A DNA stretch of 64,000 nucleotides from Picocystis sp. L7 (GCA_020975725.1 QXJR01000019.1:248001-312000), one strand, 5' to 3'; positions 9,723 through 20,346 are shown, counted from the stretch's first letter. A program made the numbers and translations. The notes: a model not told the origin generated them from the letters alone.

Positions 9723-11054
9723 ATGGCCGCGGATGGAGGCGAGCTGGAGATGGCCGAGGCGAGGCACACAGGCGACGAAGATTGGTCGGAGGAAGGCACA
9801 GCACTGATCAGAGGAGAGGAGAAACCGGACACGCCAAGCAGTGCTGCACGAAGGCGGGCCAAGGCCGATGAAGCGAAGAAGCTTGGCGTGCTCAAGACCC
9901 TCGGACACCTCTACATCGCTTTCGTGGGTGCTGGGATCCTTGGTCTTCCTTACGCCTTCATGCGTAGTGGACTTCTGCCAGGAGCACTGCTCATGGGAAC
10001 GGTCTCGTTCCTCTCGTACTTCTGCATGCTCATGTTGATCCAATGCAAGAAAGCGGTCGGGAGGGACGCGGTGCAGACCTACAGCGACTTGGCCGAAGAA
10101 GTGCTCGGGAAACACGGGAGATCCCTGGTCGACACACTCCTCGTAGTGTCCCAAGCGGGATTTTGCATCGCTTATGTTATTTTCATCACTGAAAACCTGT
10201 ATCTTTCCTTTGGATGGTCCAAAGATGCCATCCTGGTGCTCATGCTCCCGCTGCTGTGCGTGTTGTCCCTTATACGGTCGCTGAAAAGCCTTGCGCCGTT
10301 CAGCATTCTGGCCGACATGGCAAGCTTGCTTGGTATTTTTTTTGTCTTGTATGGGGATGTCGAGAACTTCAGCCAAAACGAACCCACGGACATGGTGACA
10401 TCACTGAGCAGCCTGCCGTTCCTGTTTGGTGTCTCCATTTACTGCTTTGAAGGAGTGGGAATGATTCTTCCCATTGAATCATCAGTCAAAGAGCCGAAGA
10501 AATTCCCAGCAGTTCTTGGGTTGGGCATCTTTTCCATAACTTCCGTGTATATAATCTATGGCGTCTTTGGTTACTGTGCGTATGGAGAGGAAACCCAGGA
10601 AATCATCACACTCAACCTTCCGCAAAACTGGCTGAGCAAGCTGGTCAGAACGTGCATGTGTGTAGGTCTTTATTTTACGTTTCCTCTCATGCTGGTCCCG
10701 GTCTATGAGATCACAGACAGATCCCTTTCGTCATGGGCCTGGTTCGAGCGATCGGTGTCGCCAGCTAAGCAACGGGCCATGGTTGACGTGTTGCGAATCA
10801 CCGTGGTACTTCTGATTGGTTTGATGGGTAGACTTGTACCAGGGTTTGGGAACTTCATATCTTTGATTGGCTCTTTGTGTTGCGCCATGCTTGCTTTCAT
10901 CATCCCTTCGACACTCCATTTGAAGCTGATAGCGAAGGACAAAAGCATGCTTGTTCAGGCTCTAGACATATTTCTTTTTGTAGTTGGTCTAGTGGGGGCC
11001 TTGTTAGGCACCACTGATGCCTTGAGACACATGACCAGTGTTCAAGTGGGTTGA
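9723..11054 (+). CDS. AAAP-family amino-acid transporter (SLC36/AVT3-like)
   Basis: 443 residues from the Met at 9723. A hydrophilic acidic N-tail of about 60 residues precedes LKTLGHLYIAFVGAGILGLP, the hallmark of TM1 in amino acid/auxin permeases. About 11 hydrophobic segments follow, including GFCIAYVIFITENLYLSF and FLFGVSIYCFEGVGMILPIE (the TM6 motif), and YGVFGYCAYGEETQEIITLNL. The tail-plus-core design fits vacuolar or lysosomal neutral amino-acid exporters of the AVT3/SLC36 group. Location and substrate are inferred from family only. It is divergent from the cysteine-rich membrane gene. Confidence 0.9.
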   Translation: MAADGGELEMAEARHTGDEDWSEEGTALIRGEEKPDTPSSAARRRAKADEAKKLGVLKTLGHLYIAFVGAGILGLPYAFMRSGLLPGALLMGTVSFLSYFCMLMLIQCKKAVGRDAVQTYSDLAEEVLGKHGRSLVDTLLVVSQAGFCIAYVIFITENLYLSFGWSKDAILVLMLPLLCVLSLIRSLKSLAPFSILADMASLLGIFFVLYGDVENFSQNEPTDMVTSLSSLPFLFGVSIYCFEGVGMILPIESSVKEPKKFPAVLGLGIFSITSVYIIYGVFGYCAYGEETQEIITLNLPQNWLSKLVRTCMCVGLYFTFPLMLVPVYEITDRSLSSWAWFERSVSPAKQRAMVDVLRITVVLLIGLMGRLVPGFGNFISLIGSLCCAMLAFIIPSTLHLKLIAKDKSMLVQALDIFLFVVGLVGALLGTTDALRHMTSVQVG

Positions 11055-11786
11055 GTCCCTGATCCAATTTTGCAATGAGAGCATCGAATTTCGGGGAATC
11101 CACGAGCTCGTGAACCATGTCACCTTCCCCTCTGGAGATGCTCCTCGCCGTTTCGGGCTTCTCCGTCCATTCAACCGTCTGCTCCTGGGTTCCACTTCCG
11201 GGGTATTTCACCGAAAGACCGTGCGCCCTTGCAAGTATTGGCACATGGGTCTGCAGCTGCAGGTGTAGCTCTTCTCATCCCCTTCTCTCTCGGGACGTGG
11301 TTCTGGGTCTTTCACAGCGGAGCTTTCGATGCATCGGGATTTCAACCCGGGATGGAACCCGGCAGATTTCGTTTCCATTGGAAGCTTCTTCCAATCAATC
11401 GGGAATCTCTCCCGGTTCGCACCCGCACCTCGAACGCCACGCTGAACGGCTACCCTCTACGGTCATCGTCGCCGAACAGCACCCTTCCAATAGATTGTCT
11501 TCGGATCAAAACGCAGTTCTGAACATTTGCCGCAGAGGATCGATCGATCCCCTTCTCCCTCCCTGGGTTCGCGTTCCTCTCCGGGCGATGTTGCTTTCGC
11601 CCTGATCCTCCCTCTTTTCAAGCGGAAGATTTCCCTTCGTTTCGGACGTAGACCGCATCATCGGCGTTCTCGAGGGTGGAGGGGAACGAAGGGTACGAAC
11701 CGTCGCAGGCATGGATGGAAGCAAGTCGACTTGTTGTGCTTGCCAAGCCATCATTTCGAAGCGAAGCATCCGCACCACGCCACGCG
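11055..11786. other. intergenic, no gene recognised
   Basis: About 730 bp between two plus-strand genes. Short frames on both strands lack domains. The frame of the large downstream protein is open back to 11676, but the signal-peptide-like start lies at 11787. Confidence 0.45.
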
Positions 11787-14700
11787 ATGGGACGTGTGAG
11801 GCGCAGGTCGAGAGCCGCACTGGGCGTGGCCCTGCTGGCCGCAACATGCGCGACAGCAGTGGGCCGAAGGGGACGAGGCGGAAGGCGTGGATTGGAACAG
11901 ACGATGTCCTATCCATTCTGTGCAATGCAGAGATGGACGGTGGCTGAGGACGCAGACGTGTACTTCTGGAACGAGGTGGAACAAGACAGACTTCGAGAGG
12001 AAGAGAGGAAGCGTAGGAACCTCGGAGAGATCGAATGGACTGGAAACATGACCGAAACAGTCTTGGAGACGCTTGCCTCCGCTGGAGAGACCATCAAAGC
12101 ACCGCTCGATCTACTGATTGAAGATTTCAAACAAATCCAAAGTGAAGGACTGGACTTCAATCCCAAACAGTACTGGGAAGAGCAAATCATGCCGCTTCTC
12201 GTGGAATCGGTAGGACGCGAGGGACTTGATGACATCGATGAGAGTTACTACCTCTACCGTGATGAAAACGACGACGAAGGGTGGATCATGCAGTTCTTTA
12301 AAGAAGGTATTGCCGGGATGGAAGAAAACTGGAAGAATGCAGATCCAGAGATGTTCGTTCATGGGAGAAATGCTCTTGAAGGTCCTACCCCGTCGAAGAG
12401 TCATGACCTGGAGATTGTGCAGAAGATGAAGAAGGCCAGCGAACAATTGAAGGAAAACTGGCAGAAGGGACTGTTTGATATTGGGCAGGACTCTCCCTTG
12501 TTCTTCAACAGTGTGCCTGGCCGTGGTTTGGCCGAGAACGAATGGAGCAAGATCATTGGCACAACTTCCCCTGACAACGACTGGCTTTCTGAAACCAAGT
12601 CTGCGCTGCTGGATTACTTGCTCCCTTACCAGGCAGAAGCAGAGGCCTGGTTCAACGATCCAATTTTAGAGGGCTGGGCAAGCGACCCTCTGGCGCCACT
12701 CCTGCAACATACTATGCAGCTTGCATCGGAGGATATCCTGCACAACAACAACTCCATGCATGCACATGACGTGCTTCCTGATGGAACTGATTTGGACTGG
12801 TATGTACTTCTTCCCGAAGATCCAACGGAACGACAGGAAGCCGTTCAAGAAATTGCCAAGGAGCTTCCTGCTGTCTTGAAAAACATGGGAATGCGCTTGG
12901 GCAGTGCTGGACTACCAGCAGAGTCCCTGGAAGCGGCAGGCGACAAGTTCTTGAGCATGTTGCAGGTCCTCGATTCTCCTGGAGCATCAAAATTTGAATC
13001 ACCCCCGTCAAACGTAAACCGGAACCGCCGTTTGCTTGAAAACAGGCCCCCGACTTTGCAATCCTTGTTTCAAACAGAACCATTTTCAAACTTTTTGGAG
13101 GCCTTGGATGTCATACTATCAGAGATGGAAGAGGAAGGTGTGGCTTCAGCTCCCGAAGAATCTGAACAGACCTTGCTGGGCACAGAAGACAACGAAAATT
13201 CGAATACTAGGAAACTCCTAGACACACCATCTTCACAACGTCAGCATATTCAGACATTCATTGAGAATCTTCGTGCAGAACTCAGGGAATCATCGCTGGA
13301 TACAGAGAGTTTACTGGGGGAAGTGCCCGACTTCGTAGCCAAGATTACCGAAAGAGTTGGTGAGAAGCTTCATGACCTTGGAGTAGAGAATGATTCTGTC
13401 ACGGGCAGAAAACTACTTGGTAAAGACTTCAAAATCTACCATGCGCTGGTAAGTGCTGCAAAGGCACTCCAGCCGCTGGACGAGGCTGACGCTTTAAATT
13501 CGGACTCCATGGCGCAATTGGCCAGGTCTTTCCTCGGCTCATTTGACCTTGGAGTTCACTCTGAGATCAGGCAGAGTAGAAATGAAGCTCCCACGCCCGA
13601 TCTGGAAGAAGAAACTATTTCAGATGGGCAAAACCTAATGCGTCGTCTTCTTCAGGTTGAAGAAGAGCAACAAGATGGTGGAGATACCGCGCGTCCAAGC
13701 CTTGCAAGTTTCTTGGAAGATGTACTTGGTACCTTTGGGGGTATCCTTGATGACGCTACAGCCATGCTAGAGTCTATCTCGGGTGCGGTTGCTCCAGCAG
13801 CAGAAGAACTTGACAGCTTCATGGAAGATATCAGAGAAGATTTGATCTCCTCAGGATCACGCCGCTTGCTTCAGAATGAGGACCAGGAGGCCGGGCACCT
13901 CCAGAAAGTAATTGAACGTCTGAAAGGAGCAAGACAAACATTCAGCGAGCGACTAGCAAGGGGGCGCTCCAGCAAAGTTTCTTTGGAAGAGCTTTCGAAG
14001 ATGACCAAGGCTGAGCTTACTCGCATCATCTCCATGGCGAACGATGCTCTAGCAGACGCTGCTGCATTCCTCCAAAACACGCTGGAACTTGATCAGTCTG
14101 AAGCACCCGAGGCTGAAGTGACTGACTTGTTGGAGGAGGAATTCGACGTGGTCGGTCGCCGAAAGCTTCTGGATCTAAACGACTTCTTGGCCTCAACAGA
14201 CATGTTGGACATGGCCTTGAGCGGCTCGTTTCCTTTTGATGGTTCAATGCTTGATGAAATTGGCAAGCTCACCGATCTACCCATTGATGGAAGCATCATC
14301 AAAGAGCTTGAAAGAAGTGGACTTGTTTCCCCGCAGCAGTTAGAGGAAGGAGTGCATGATATCGAAGAACTGATAGCTGGTGCGATGAAACAGACCGGCC
14401 AGATGGATTCTGCAGCTCAAGCAGCTGGGCTTGATGAGACAGTGGTTGAAGCCATCAGCAGCATGATAGGATCTGCGCCAGCTCCTGAATCTGAAACTGT
14501 TGAGGATGCAGTTGAGGATGATGTTGAGGATACAGAAGCAAGTGCAGCTCCACCTCTGAACGGCGCGAATTTAAGGGCTAGCATCAGTCCATCATCCGCT
14601 GCCAGGGCACCTTTTGCAACAGCAAGCCTGCAAAAGAAATCAAATTTGCTGGACCGCATCATTACTGCCATTGGGATGGATCGTGTGAAGGACTTTGTGC

Positions 14701-15962
14701 AAGGTTGTCGCTCCTTGAAGCTGAGTTGCGCTCCCCAGCTGAATCGAATCGAAGGTGAAATCGAGCAGTTTGGTGACGTTCTAAACCCCCTGCTCACCAC
14801 CTTTGAAACATGGTCGTTCTTGCAGTCTCAGGCTCAGGCATTGGCGGAAAGGATGAATGAAGATGGGCTGATGCCCGAACAAGGTGACCTGAGCAGAATC
14901 AGCGAAGACATTCAGGAAGGTAGGATTCCAGGTTTTCCTTCCATCAATCTAGCACAAGTGGTGAAGGACCGCGTTGCTAGGTGGCAAGACACTCTTGAGT
15001 CTATCATGAAATCTAGGACAGAGCCAAGACGTCCTGTCCTCGATCTGGTGCAGGGATTTTTCGCTGAAACTCCCGAAGAATCTGATATCTCAGAAATACA
15101 CAGCCTTGGGGCAGATAGTAACAGCACTGGCCTTGGAACCATCCTGGAAGTCATGTCTTCCTTGTCAAACGCTCAAAAAACTATTCAAAAGATCGCCCAA
15201 GCTCCAACATTCTTTGTAAATGGGGCATTATCAGATCAGGATGAGCAGGCCCTCCACCGCTCGGCGCCATGGCTAAGTGGTCCTGACTGGGATAGCCATA
15301 CGAAGATTCTGGGGCGTGCCAACTCTTTCGGCTACTTTTTTGGTTTCTTGGATGGATACAAAGTTCGAGACCATCCAGCGGTTGCAACGATTGTCCTTGC
15401 AAAGAAAATCTATGCACATCTGAAAACATCAATTGATGAGCTTTCCTCAGAGGATGTGTTGAAGGAGGACAAGGACAAGGGATGGGATGGCCTTCTAAAG
15501 CTCCGTTTTGCAGCAGAGGATCTGGCTAGCAAGTTCTTCAAACCATTGCAAGAGCCACCGGAATGGATGAAAATTCTTGGGAGGCCCTCTTGGGAGATCA
15601 ACAACGAGATCAAAAAATTGGTCGAGTCCAATGCGTATTTGCAGGGTTGGGTAGAAGGCTTTATGTTCCGAGATGACCCAGCCGTCGATCTTGTGGTCAC
15701 GGCCATAAAGATTGCAAAGCGCAAAGTTTTCATGTACAGCGATGACAGCTGGGACAACGATATTCGCATCGATTTTGGCAAGGTGAAATTTGGCAAGCAC
15801 TCTGCAGGTATGGCAGAGGCACCTTCTGTGAAGGAGATGCTTGAAGCTCTGAAGTTCAGGCTGGAGCAACGCCCATTATTGAAGAGATCAGGCATCGCCT
15901 TCCCATCTGAAATTCTGGAAGCCTTTGACATCCCCCCATCTGCGGAGGATGTAGATGAATGA
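11787..15962 (+). CDS. large acidic secretory-pathway protein with six R-[RK]-L-L motifs and a C-terminal duplication
   Basis: 1391 residues, one exon. The Met at 11787 opens MGRVRRRSRAALGVALLAATC, a basic then hydrophobic stretch like a signal peptide or membrane anchor, followed by RRGRGGRRG. The body is acidic, helix-prone and rich in Glu, Asp, Leu and Ser. It carries six evenly scattered motifs: NRRLLE (R414), TRKLLD (R475), GRKLLG (R541), MRRLLQ (R619), SRRLLQ (R692) and RRKLLD (R791). Near the C-terminus two related modules occur about 100 residues apart: ILGRANSFGYFFGFLDGYK with VRDHPAV (about 1170-1200) and ILGRPSW...LQGWVEGFMFRDDPAV (about 1265-1300). I recognise no domain. RRLL-type motifs are common behind signal peptides in green-algal extracellular proteins, so a wall or extracellular protein, perhaps cut at dibasic sites, is possible. 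Confidence 0.8.
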   Translation: MGRVRRRSRAALGVALLAATCATAVGRRGRGGRRGLEQTMSYPFCAMQRWTVAEDADVYFWNEVEQDRLREEERKRRNLGEIEWTGNMTETVLETLASAGETIKAPLDLLIEDFKQIQSEGLDFNPKQYWEEQIMPLLVESVGREGLDDIDESYYLYRDENDDEGWIMQFFKEGIAGMEENWKNADPEMFVHGRNALEGPTPSKSHDLEIVQKMKKASEQLKENWQKGLFDIGQDSPLFFNSVPGRGLAENEWSKIIGTTSPDNDWLSETKSALLDYLLPYQAEAEAWFNDPILEGWASDPLAPLLQHTMQLASEDILHNNNSMHAHDVLPDGTDLDWYVLLPEDPTERQEAVQEIAKELPAVLKNMGMRLGSAGLPAESLEAAGDKFLSMLQVLDSPGASKFESPPSNVNRNRRLLENRPPTLQSLFQTEPFSNFLEALDVILSEMEEEGVASAPEESEQTLLGTEDNENSNTRKLLDTPSSQRQHIQTFIENLRAELRESSLDTESLLGEVPDFVAKITERVGEKLHDLGVENDSVTGRKLLGKDFKIYHALVSAAKALQPLDEADALNSDSMAQLARSFLGSFDLGVHSEIRQSRNEAPTPDLEEETISDGQNLMRRLLQVEEEQQDGGDTARPSLASFLEDVLGTFGGILDDATAMLESISGAVAPAAEELDSFMEDIREDLISSGSRRLLQNEDQEAGHLQKVIERLKGARQTFSERLARGRSSKVSLEELSKMTKAELTRIISMANDALADAAAFLQNTLELDQSEAPEAEVTDLLEEEFDVVGRRKLLDLNDFLASTDMLDMALSGSFPFDGSMLDEIGKLTDLPIDGSIIKELERSGLVSPQQLEEGVHDIEELIAGAMKQTGQMDSAAQAAGLDETVVEAISSMIGSAPAPESETVEDAVEDDVEDTEASAAPPLNGANLRASISPSSAARAPFATASLQKKSNLLDRIITAIGMDRVKDFVQGCRSLKLSCAPQLNRIEGEIEQFGDVLNPLLTTFETWSFLQSQAQALAERMNEDGLMPEQGDLSRISEDIQEGRIPGFPSINLAQVVKDRVARWQDTLESIMKSRTEPRRPVLDLVQGFFAETPEESDISEIHSLGADSNSTGLGTILEVMSSLSNAQKTIQKIAQAPTFFVNGALSDQDEQALHRSAPWLSGPDWDSHTKILGRANSFGYFFGFLDGYKVRDHPAVATIVLAKKIYAHLKTSIDELSSEDVLKEDKDKGWDGLLKLRFAAEDLASKFFKPLQEPPEWMKILGRPSWEINNEIKKLVESNAYLQGWVEGFMFRDDPAVDLVVTAIKIAKRKVFMYSDDSWDNDIRIDFGKVKFGKHSAGMAEAPSVKEMLEALKFRLEQRPLLKRSGIAFPSEILEAFDIPPSAEDVDE

Positions 15963-16198
15963 AGACACCGCATCCCAAAGGCAACCCTGCCAACAATCGG
16001 AGAACGGCATACAAGTTGAAAACAAGCGCTCTGTTGCGAGGTGACCGCGGCAAGCACCATCCATGCTGCCAGCCCCGCATGGTTATCGCTTCAACGGTGT
16101 GCGATCATTCAAGACAGCATGGACAAACTTTGGTGGGCTTGTTGCTGCCTGCAAAAACGCTCAACTCCCAATAACCAACACAAGAACCACCAGGTAAT

Positions 16199-17381
16199 TT
16201 ATCTTTTTACAATCTGAATGACGTCTTGGTCGTGAAGCACGTGGTCTTTTCCTACCTTTTGGGGAATGTGCTTGACGCTTGTCCCCCAAACGAGCGCAAA
16301 CTTCAGATCTTTGATCAACCCCTTGTGAATTTTTTTGCAAAATTGCTCGACCGTTGCGTCCTTAGCCAAGACCACCGGCTCTTCGCTGTCGGGGAGCTGA
16401 CCTTTGGGTTTGGTGTACACACGGATCATCTTGAGCTGATCCCACACCATCTCTAGAAGGTTGGTAAGGTTTTCCTCCGTATGTGCACTAATGGGACAGT
16501 AATTGGGCAGGGTTTCCAGGCCGGCAATCTCGTACTCGGTCATTTGATCGATTTTGTTGACCACGTAGATGCACGGGATGTAGATGCGGCTCCCTTCGAT
16601 TACGTCGATGAGGTCCTCGTCCGTGCAATCCTCCTTGAGATGGATGTCGGCGTTGTGTATTCTATATTCGGCCATAATTTGCTTAACGGCCTCCTTGTCC
16701 AGCTGCGGATTGCTGACCCTGGAGGTAAAGTTGATCCCTCCTCTTTCCTTCTTGCGGAACACGATCCCCGGCGGCTTCTTGTTCAGCCGTATGCCGAAAC
16801 CCTCCAGCTCGTGCTCGATGAGGAAGCGGTGGTCCAGCGGTTTGAGTCCATCCAACACGATGAGGATCAGATTGCATGTCCTTGCCGTGGAGATGACCTG
16901 CCTGCCTCTTCCCTTCCCATCCTTGGCTCCCTCGATGATCCCTGGCAAGTCCAGCAGCTGTATCTTCGCACCTCGGTATCGTATGACGCCCGGGACGCAG
17001 GTCAACGTGGTGAACTCGTAAGAAGCCACTTCTGAGAACGTTCCGGTGAGCTTGTTCAGAAGCGTCGATTTGCCCACCGACGGAAAACCGACCAGTCCCA
17101 CACGGGCATCGCCGGACTTGGAGACGTCGAATCCCGTTCCTGCACCTCCGCCTCCGCCTCCCTGTCGGGCACGCCATCGCCGTCAGCCTTCGCTCACGCA
17201 CTGCGGTTTTCGATCGCGTGCGGCGCCATCCTTCGCTTGCCTTTTCCGGTTCGAGCAGGTCTCGGCGCAGCTTGGCGAGCTTGGCCTTGAGCAAGCCCAG
17301 GTGTCCTGCGGTGGCCTTGTTCTTCTGCGTCCGCGCCATCTCGTCTTCGATGTCCCGAATCTTCTGCATCACGCTCGACAT
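16199..17381 (-). CDS. DRG-type developmentally regulated GTPase (Obg superfamily), two exons
   Basis: Exon 1 17381-17241 (47 codons) and exon 2 17161-16199, giving 367 residues, the usual DRG1 length. Exon 1 encodes the helical N-terminus [19 protein letters not shown]. The junction yields [22 protein letters not shown] as expected for the family. The 79-nt intron runs GCAAGC...CCCGACAG, a GC-AG intron with GCTGACGG 20 nt before the acceptor. A GT donor at GTGCGTGAG would also keep frame but leaves a 40-nt intron and inserts 13 unmatched residues. Exon 2 carries G1 GFPSVGKS, the glycine-rich switch, G3 [10 protein letters not shown]4 NKID and a C-terminal TGS domain ending [11 protein letters not shown]. 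DRGs bind a DFRP partner and act with translating ribosomes. Confidence 0.93.
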
Positions 17382-18485
17382 GGCTTCTGGAAGGACGCAG
17401 GAGCACGTGTGGCGACGGCGATGGCGATGGCGATGGAAGGAGCACGAGCGAATGCGCGATTTGGGCTCCAGGAATGGCTCCCACTCGCTCGTCCCACCAC
17501 ACCCTCCGAATTAATCACGCGGTTAAGTAGGCGTCGCCGAGGGGGGGTGAGGGGGAGACCCGGCCGCCGACGAAGGTTAAGGGCGAGTTAAGGGCGAAGG
17601 GGGAGACGAGACCCGATGGGTCCCCGGACGGGGACCGAAGGATGGGCTGTCTTTACGGTCCACGAACGGTCCTTGTGGGGTCCAAGGAGACGCGGTGTGG
17701 AACTCGACATGCCAAGCCGCGCGTCGTGGTCCGAACATGGAAGCACGCGGGTGAAGTTGCCGTGCGCAGGAGGTGCCGGAACGGTCCATGGATCCGCGAG
17801 ATGATCGAGCCTTCGACGGAATTCCAAGCGAGGGCGCACGCAACGGGGGATGGCGTGGCCTGTCCGAATGGAATTATGCCATCCATAATACGTAGGATGG
17901 GATGGAAAGCATCTGGCAAGCAACTACCCTCGTGAACGCTCCCCATCTTCCTTCCGAGACGACAGCCTGCCTTTCCAAAGCTTACAGCATCTGAGAACGA
18001 GAGGTGGGGCGCGCATCTATATTGCGTGCATCGCTTCTAGAAGGTGCACCAATGACCACGGGATGCCACCACCTCCTAGGAAAGGACAGCGTGCACGTGT
18101 GTGGGAACCTCGAACGCGCGTTCACGTCGCATGGGACCGTCCACGGTTGCATCTCACCTTTGTCACCGTGCCTCCCATCGGATCCGTTCGTTGCGATGCA
18201 TCCACCTCCGGACCGGGGTTGCCTTGGTGAGGTCGAAAGCTTCGGCCACATCCCTCTTCACGCGATCGATTGCGCATGTGGACGCGAGCATCACCTCTCC
18301 ATCTTGCCTCTTCTTTGGTGGTGGACCACTCCTTTCCCTTCCTCGGTTCCATGCCACTTGGATCGGATCTCTTGGCTGGGCGATCTTCCTCTTGCCGGCG
18401 AGGATCTCGCGTTCTTTCCCGGTTCTGTCCTCGTCGGCATCGGTGCTTCCTTGCCCATGGCACGGATCCCGTGGTCCACATCGGC
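17382..18485. other. divergent 5' intergenic region, no gene recognised
   Basis: About 1.1 kb between the DRG start (minus) and the PsbP-domain protein (plus). Several Arg-rich frames overlap on both strands (for example 17588-17923 minus), but none has a motif. The upstream frame of the PsbP gene is open to 18270 without looking conserved. Confidence 0.4.
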
Positions 18486-19259
18486 ATGGCCTTGCCGGAA
18501 GGGAAGCGCACCATCGCACCAACGATGCAGGCGTCGACGGTGCCGCGTCGTCGTTTGATGCAGCAGCACCTCGTTGCGGCCGGTGCACTCCTTCTGCCCA
18601 CGGTTCGTCCACGTCCCGTCCAAGGGGCCAGCTGGACGGACGCCGACGGACAGCTGGTGGACGACACCTTGGCGTATCGCTTCACGTATCCTGCCAAGGA
18701 CGCGTCCGGCGCAAGGATAGGATGGGCGTTCTCTCGGAAGCCACGTGCCTACTTCAACGCCGCGCCGCTGTCTGCGGACGCCAGGCAACGCGTGGTGTGC
18801 GAGCTGGTGGATTTGAAGCGCGCCATCGCCTTGGCCGTGGTGGTGGGACCGACGCCGACGCGCATGGCCAATCGCGAGGAGGCGCCTTCCGCCAAACGAG
18901 TGGCCAACGCCGTGCTCACGGAACGCGCCACGGCACGTGTGACCACTGGACAGCGCCTGGCCCTGGCCAGTGTGGAAGAGGCGGACGTGGTGGAACGCGA
19001 CGGGACCAAGTACTACTGGTACGAATACGTGTCGCAAGGTGCGCCCACCGCGCTCAATCCTGAAGCAGAGACATATCGACGCGCCTTGGCTTCCACCGTG
19101 GAACGAGACGGATACGTGCTCAGCCTGAGCGTGTCGGCACCGGACGACCAATGGGACCTGTACCAGGACGGATTCGAAGCGACCAGAGAATCGTTCCTGC
19201 TCCTCCCACCTGGAAAGGCGTACGTTGCACCGGACCAGATCCCCTTCTTGCGCTTCTGA
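18486..19259 (+). CDS. PsbP-domain thylakoid lumen protein
   Basis: 257 residues from the Met at 18486. The N-terminus combines a transit-like stretch with a twin-arginine-like lumen signal: PRRRLMQQHLVAAGALLLPT, then a small-residue cleavage region near VQGA. The mature part starts as PsbP proteins do (LAYRFTYPAKDASG...IGWAF) and ends with the typical FL-x-PPGKAYVAPDQ-like tail after a DDQWDLYQDGFEATRESF helix. PsbP-domain proteins sit in the thylakoid lumen and help assemble or stabilise photosystems or NDH; this one resembles the PPD group more than the oxygen-evolving PsbP itself. The paralogue class cannot be fixed by eye. It is convergent with the TMEM19 gene. Confidence 0.8.
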   Translation: MALPEGKRTIAPTMQASTVPRRRLMQQHLVAAGALLLPTVRPRPVQGASWTDADGQLVDDTLAYRFTYPAKDASGARIGWAFSRKPRAYFNAAPLSADARQRVVCELVDLKRAIALAVVVGPTPTRMANREEAPSAKRVANAVLTERATARVTTGQRLALASVEEADVVERDGTKYYWYEYVSQGAPTALNPEAETYRRALASTVERDGYVLSLSVSAPDDQWDLYQDGFEATRESFLLLPPGKAYVAPDQIPFLRF

Positions 19260-19494
19260 TCGAACGCGAAGCTGTCGAGACGGTCGTTGCTGCATGGAGA
19301 TGCGAGGAAGCAGAGGCAAGCGTCCTGGATGTGGGAGGTCCGCCGTCGACCACGTCCGTCTCTCGCTAGGAGAGAGGATCCCAGGTGTGCTTTATTGCAG
19401 GAAGAGGAGGTCCAGAAAAGGACGTGCAATCGTGGACGATTGCGTTGCATCGAAAGCAGCGAAGGAGCACCGCCGTTTCCCTTGGAAACGCGCT

Positions 19495-20346
19495 TCAGAA
19501 TAGATGGAGGGACGTCCAGGCCGCCATTGCCGCGCAGCAGGTGGCGGAGACGGCATTGACGGCGTCGTTGTCGAGCCAAGGCTGTCCGCTGATGCGCACG
19601 ACGTCCTCTCCAGGTTTGTGGGTCACTTTGTTTGCTTCGGCATCGTATCCCGTGTACTGCACCGTCGCGCCTAGGAGCGAATCCAACAGCGAACCCAGGA
19701 AGCCCACCGCGCCGCCCACGACCACAGCTTGTAGCTGGACGTCGCCACAGGCCAGATAACCGCCCAGTGCGAACGCCATTCCGACGAAAAGACCTCCCAG
19801 TGCGGCTGCGACGAGTCCCAAAGCGCTCACACCTCCATTGGTGCCCGGTGGAACTGTCTTCCACGTGGTGATGAGCTTGGGAGGAGCGCGGGAGAGCACG
19901 CCGAGCTCGGACGACCAGGTGTCGCCGCAGCAGCAAGCGTAGTAGCCCAAGAATGCGCCCATCGAAGCCGTGCTGATGGACGCCGAAGCGCGCATGACCT
20001 GGTCCACCGCCTGCGTCTGAAAGCCCACGAACACCGCCAGCAGGGTCGGAATTCCTCCGTTCGCCAACACTTGCTTCCAGTCCCGCTGTCCGCCTGGCTT
20101 GAACTCCTTCTCGATCTGAGCCTTTCGTTCCTGCTTGAACTTGGTGAGCTTCGAAGACACCAGGAAGAAGGCGATGAGCGTCACGCCCAGGCGCGTGGAG
20201 CTCGCGAACGTCGCTGCACCCACCACGGCTGCTGCCGCCGCTCCCGAGGCGTCCAGGGACTTCTTGGCGAGTCCGTAGATCGCCAGTCCCGCACCCAAGG
20301 ACGCGGATCCCGCCACCCTCGCCGCCAGGGGCACGTCCATCGCCAT
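19495..20346 (-). CDS. TMEM19/DUF92-family membrane protein
   Basis: 283 residues from the Met at 20346 (MAMDVPLAARVAGS). An upstream in-frame Met at 20448 adds 34 basic residues. It is highly hydrophobic with about six to seven TM segments. The family signatures are LTKFKQERKAQIEKEFK after TM2, then YYACCCGDTWSSELGVLS and WKTVPPGTNGGVSALGL, and near the end a D-N-D-A-V-N TM (WLDNDAVNAVSA). DUF92 includes VTE6, a plastid phytyl-phosphate kinase, and the TMEM19/PGR branch of unknown biochemistry. The GDTWSSELG...PPGTNGGVS pattern fits TMEM19 better. Enzymatic activity remains a guess. It is divergent from the thymidylate kinase gene (about 400 bp). Confidence 0.87.
   Translation of the reverse strand: MAMDVPLAARVAGSASLGAGLAIYGLAKKSLDASGAAAAAVVGAATFASSTRLGVTLIAFFLVSSKLTKFKQERKAQIEKEFKPGGQRDWKQVLANGGIPTLLAVFVGFQTQAVDQVMRASASISTASMGAFLGYYACCCGDTWSSELGVLSRAPPKLITTWKTVPPGTNGGVSALGLVAAALGGLFVGMAFALGGYLACGDVQLQAVVVGGAVGFLGSLLDSLLGATVQYTGYDAEANKVTHKPGEDVVRISGQPWLDNDAVNAVSATCCAAMAAWTSLHLF

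Noticed and set aside
17201-17240. Alternative GT donor for the DRG intron
   Set aside because: It would leave a 40-nt intron and insert 13 residues absent from the family; the GC donor gives the exact family sequence.
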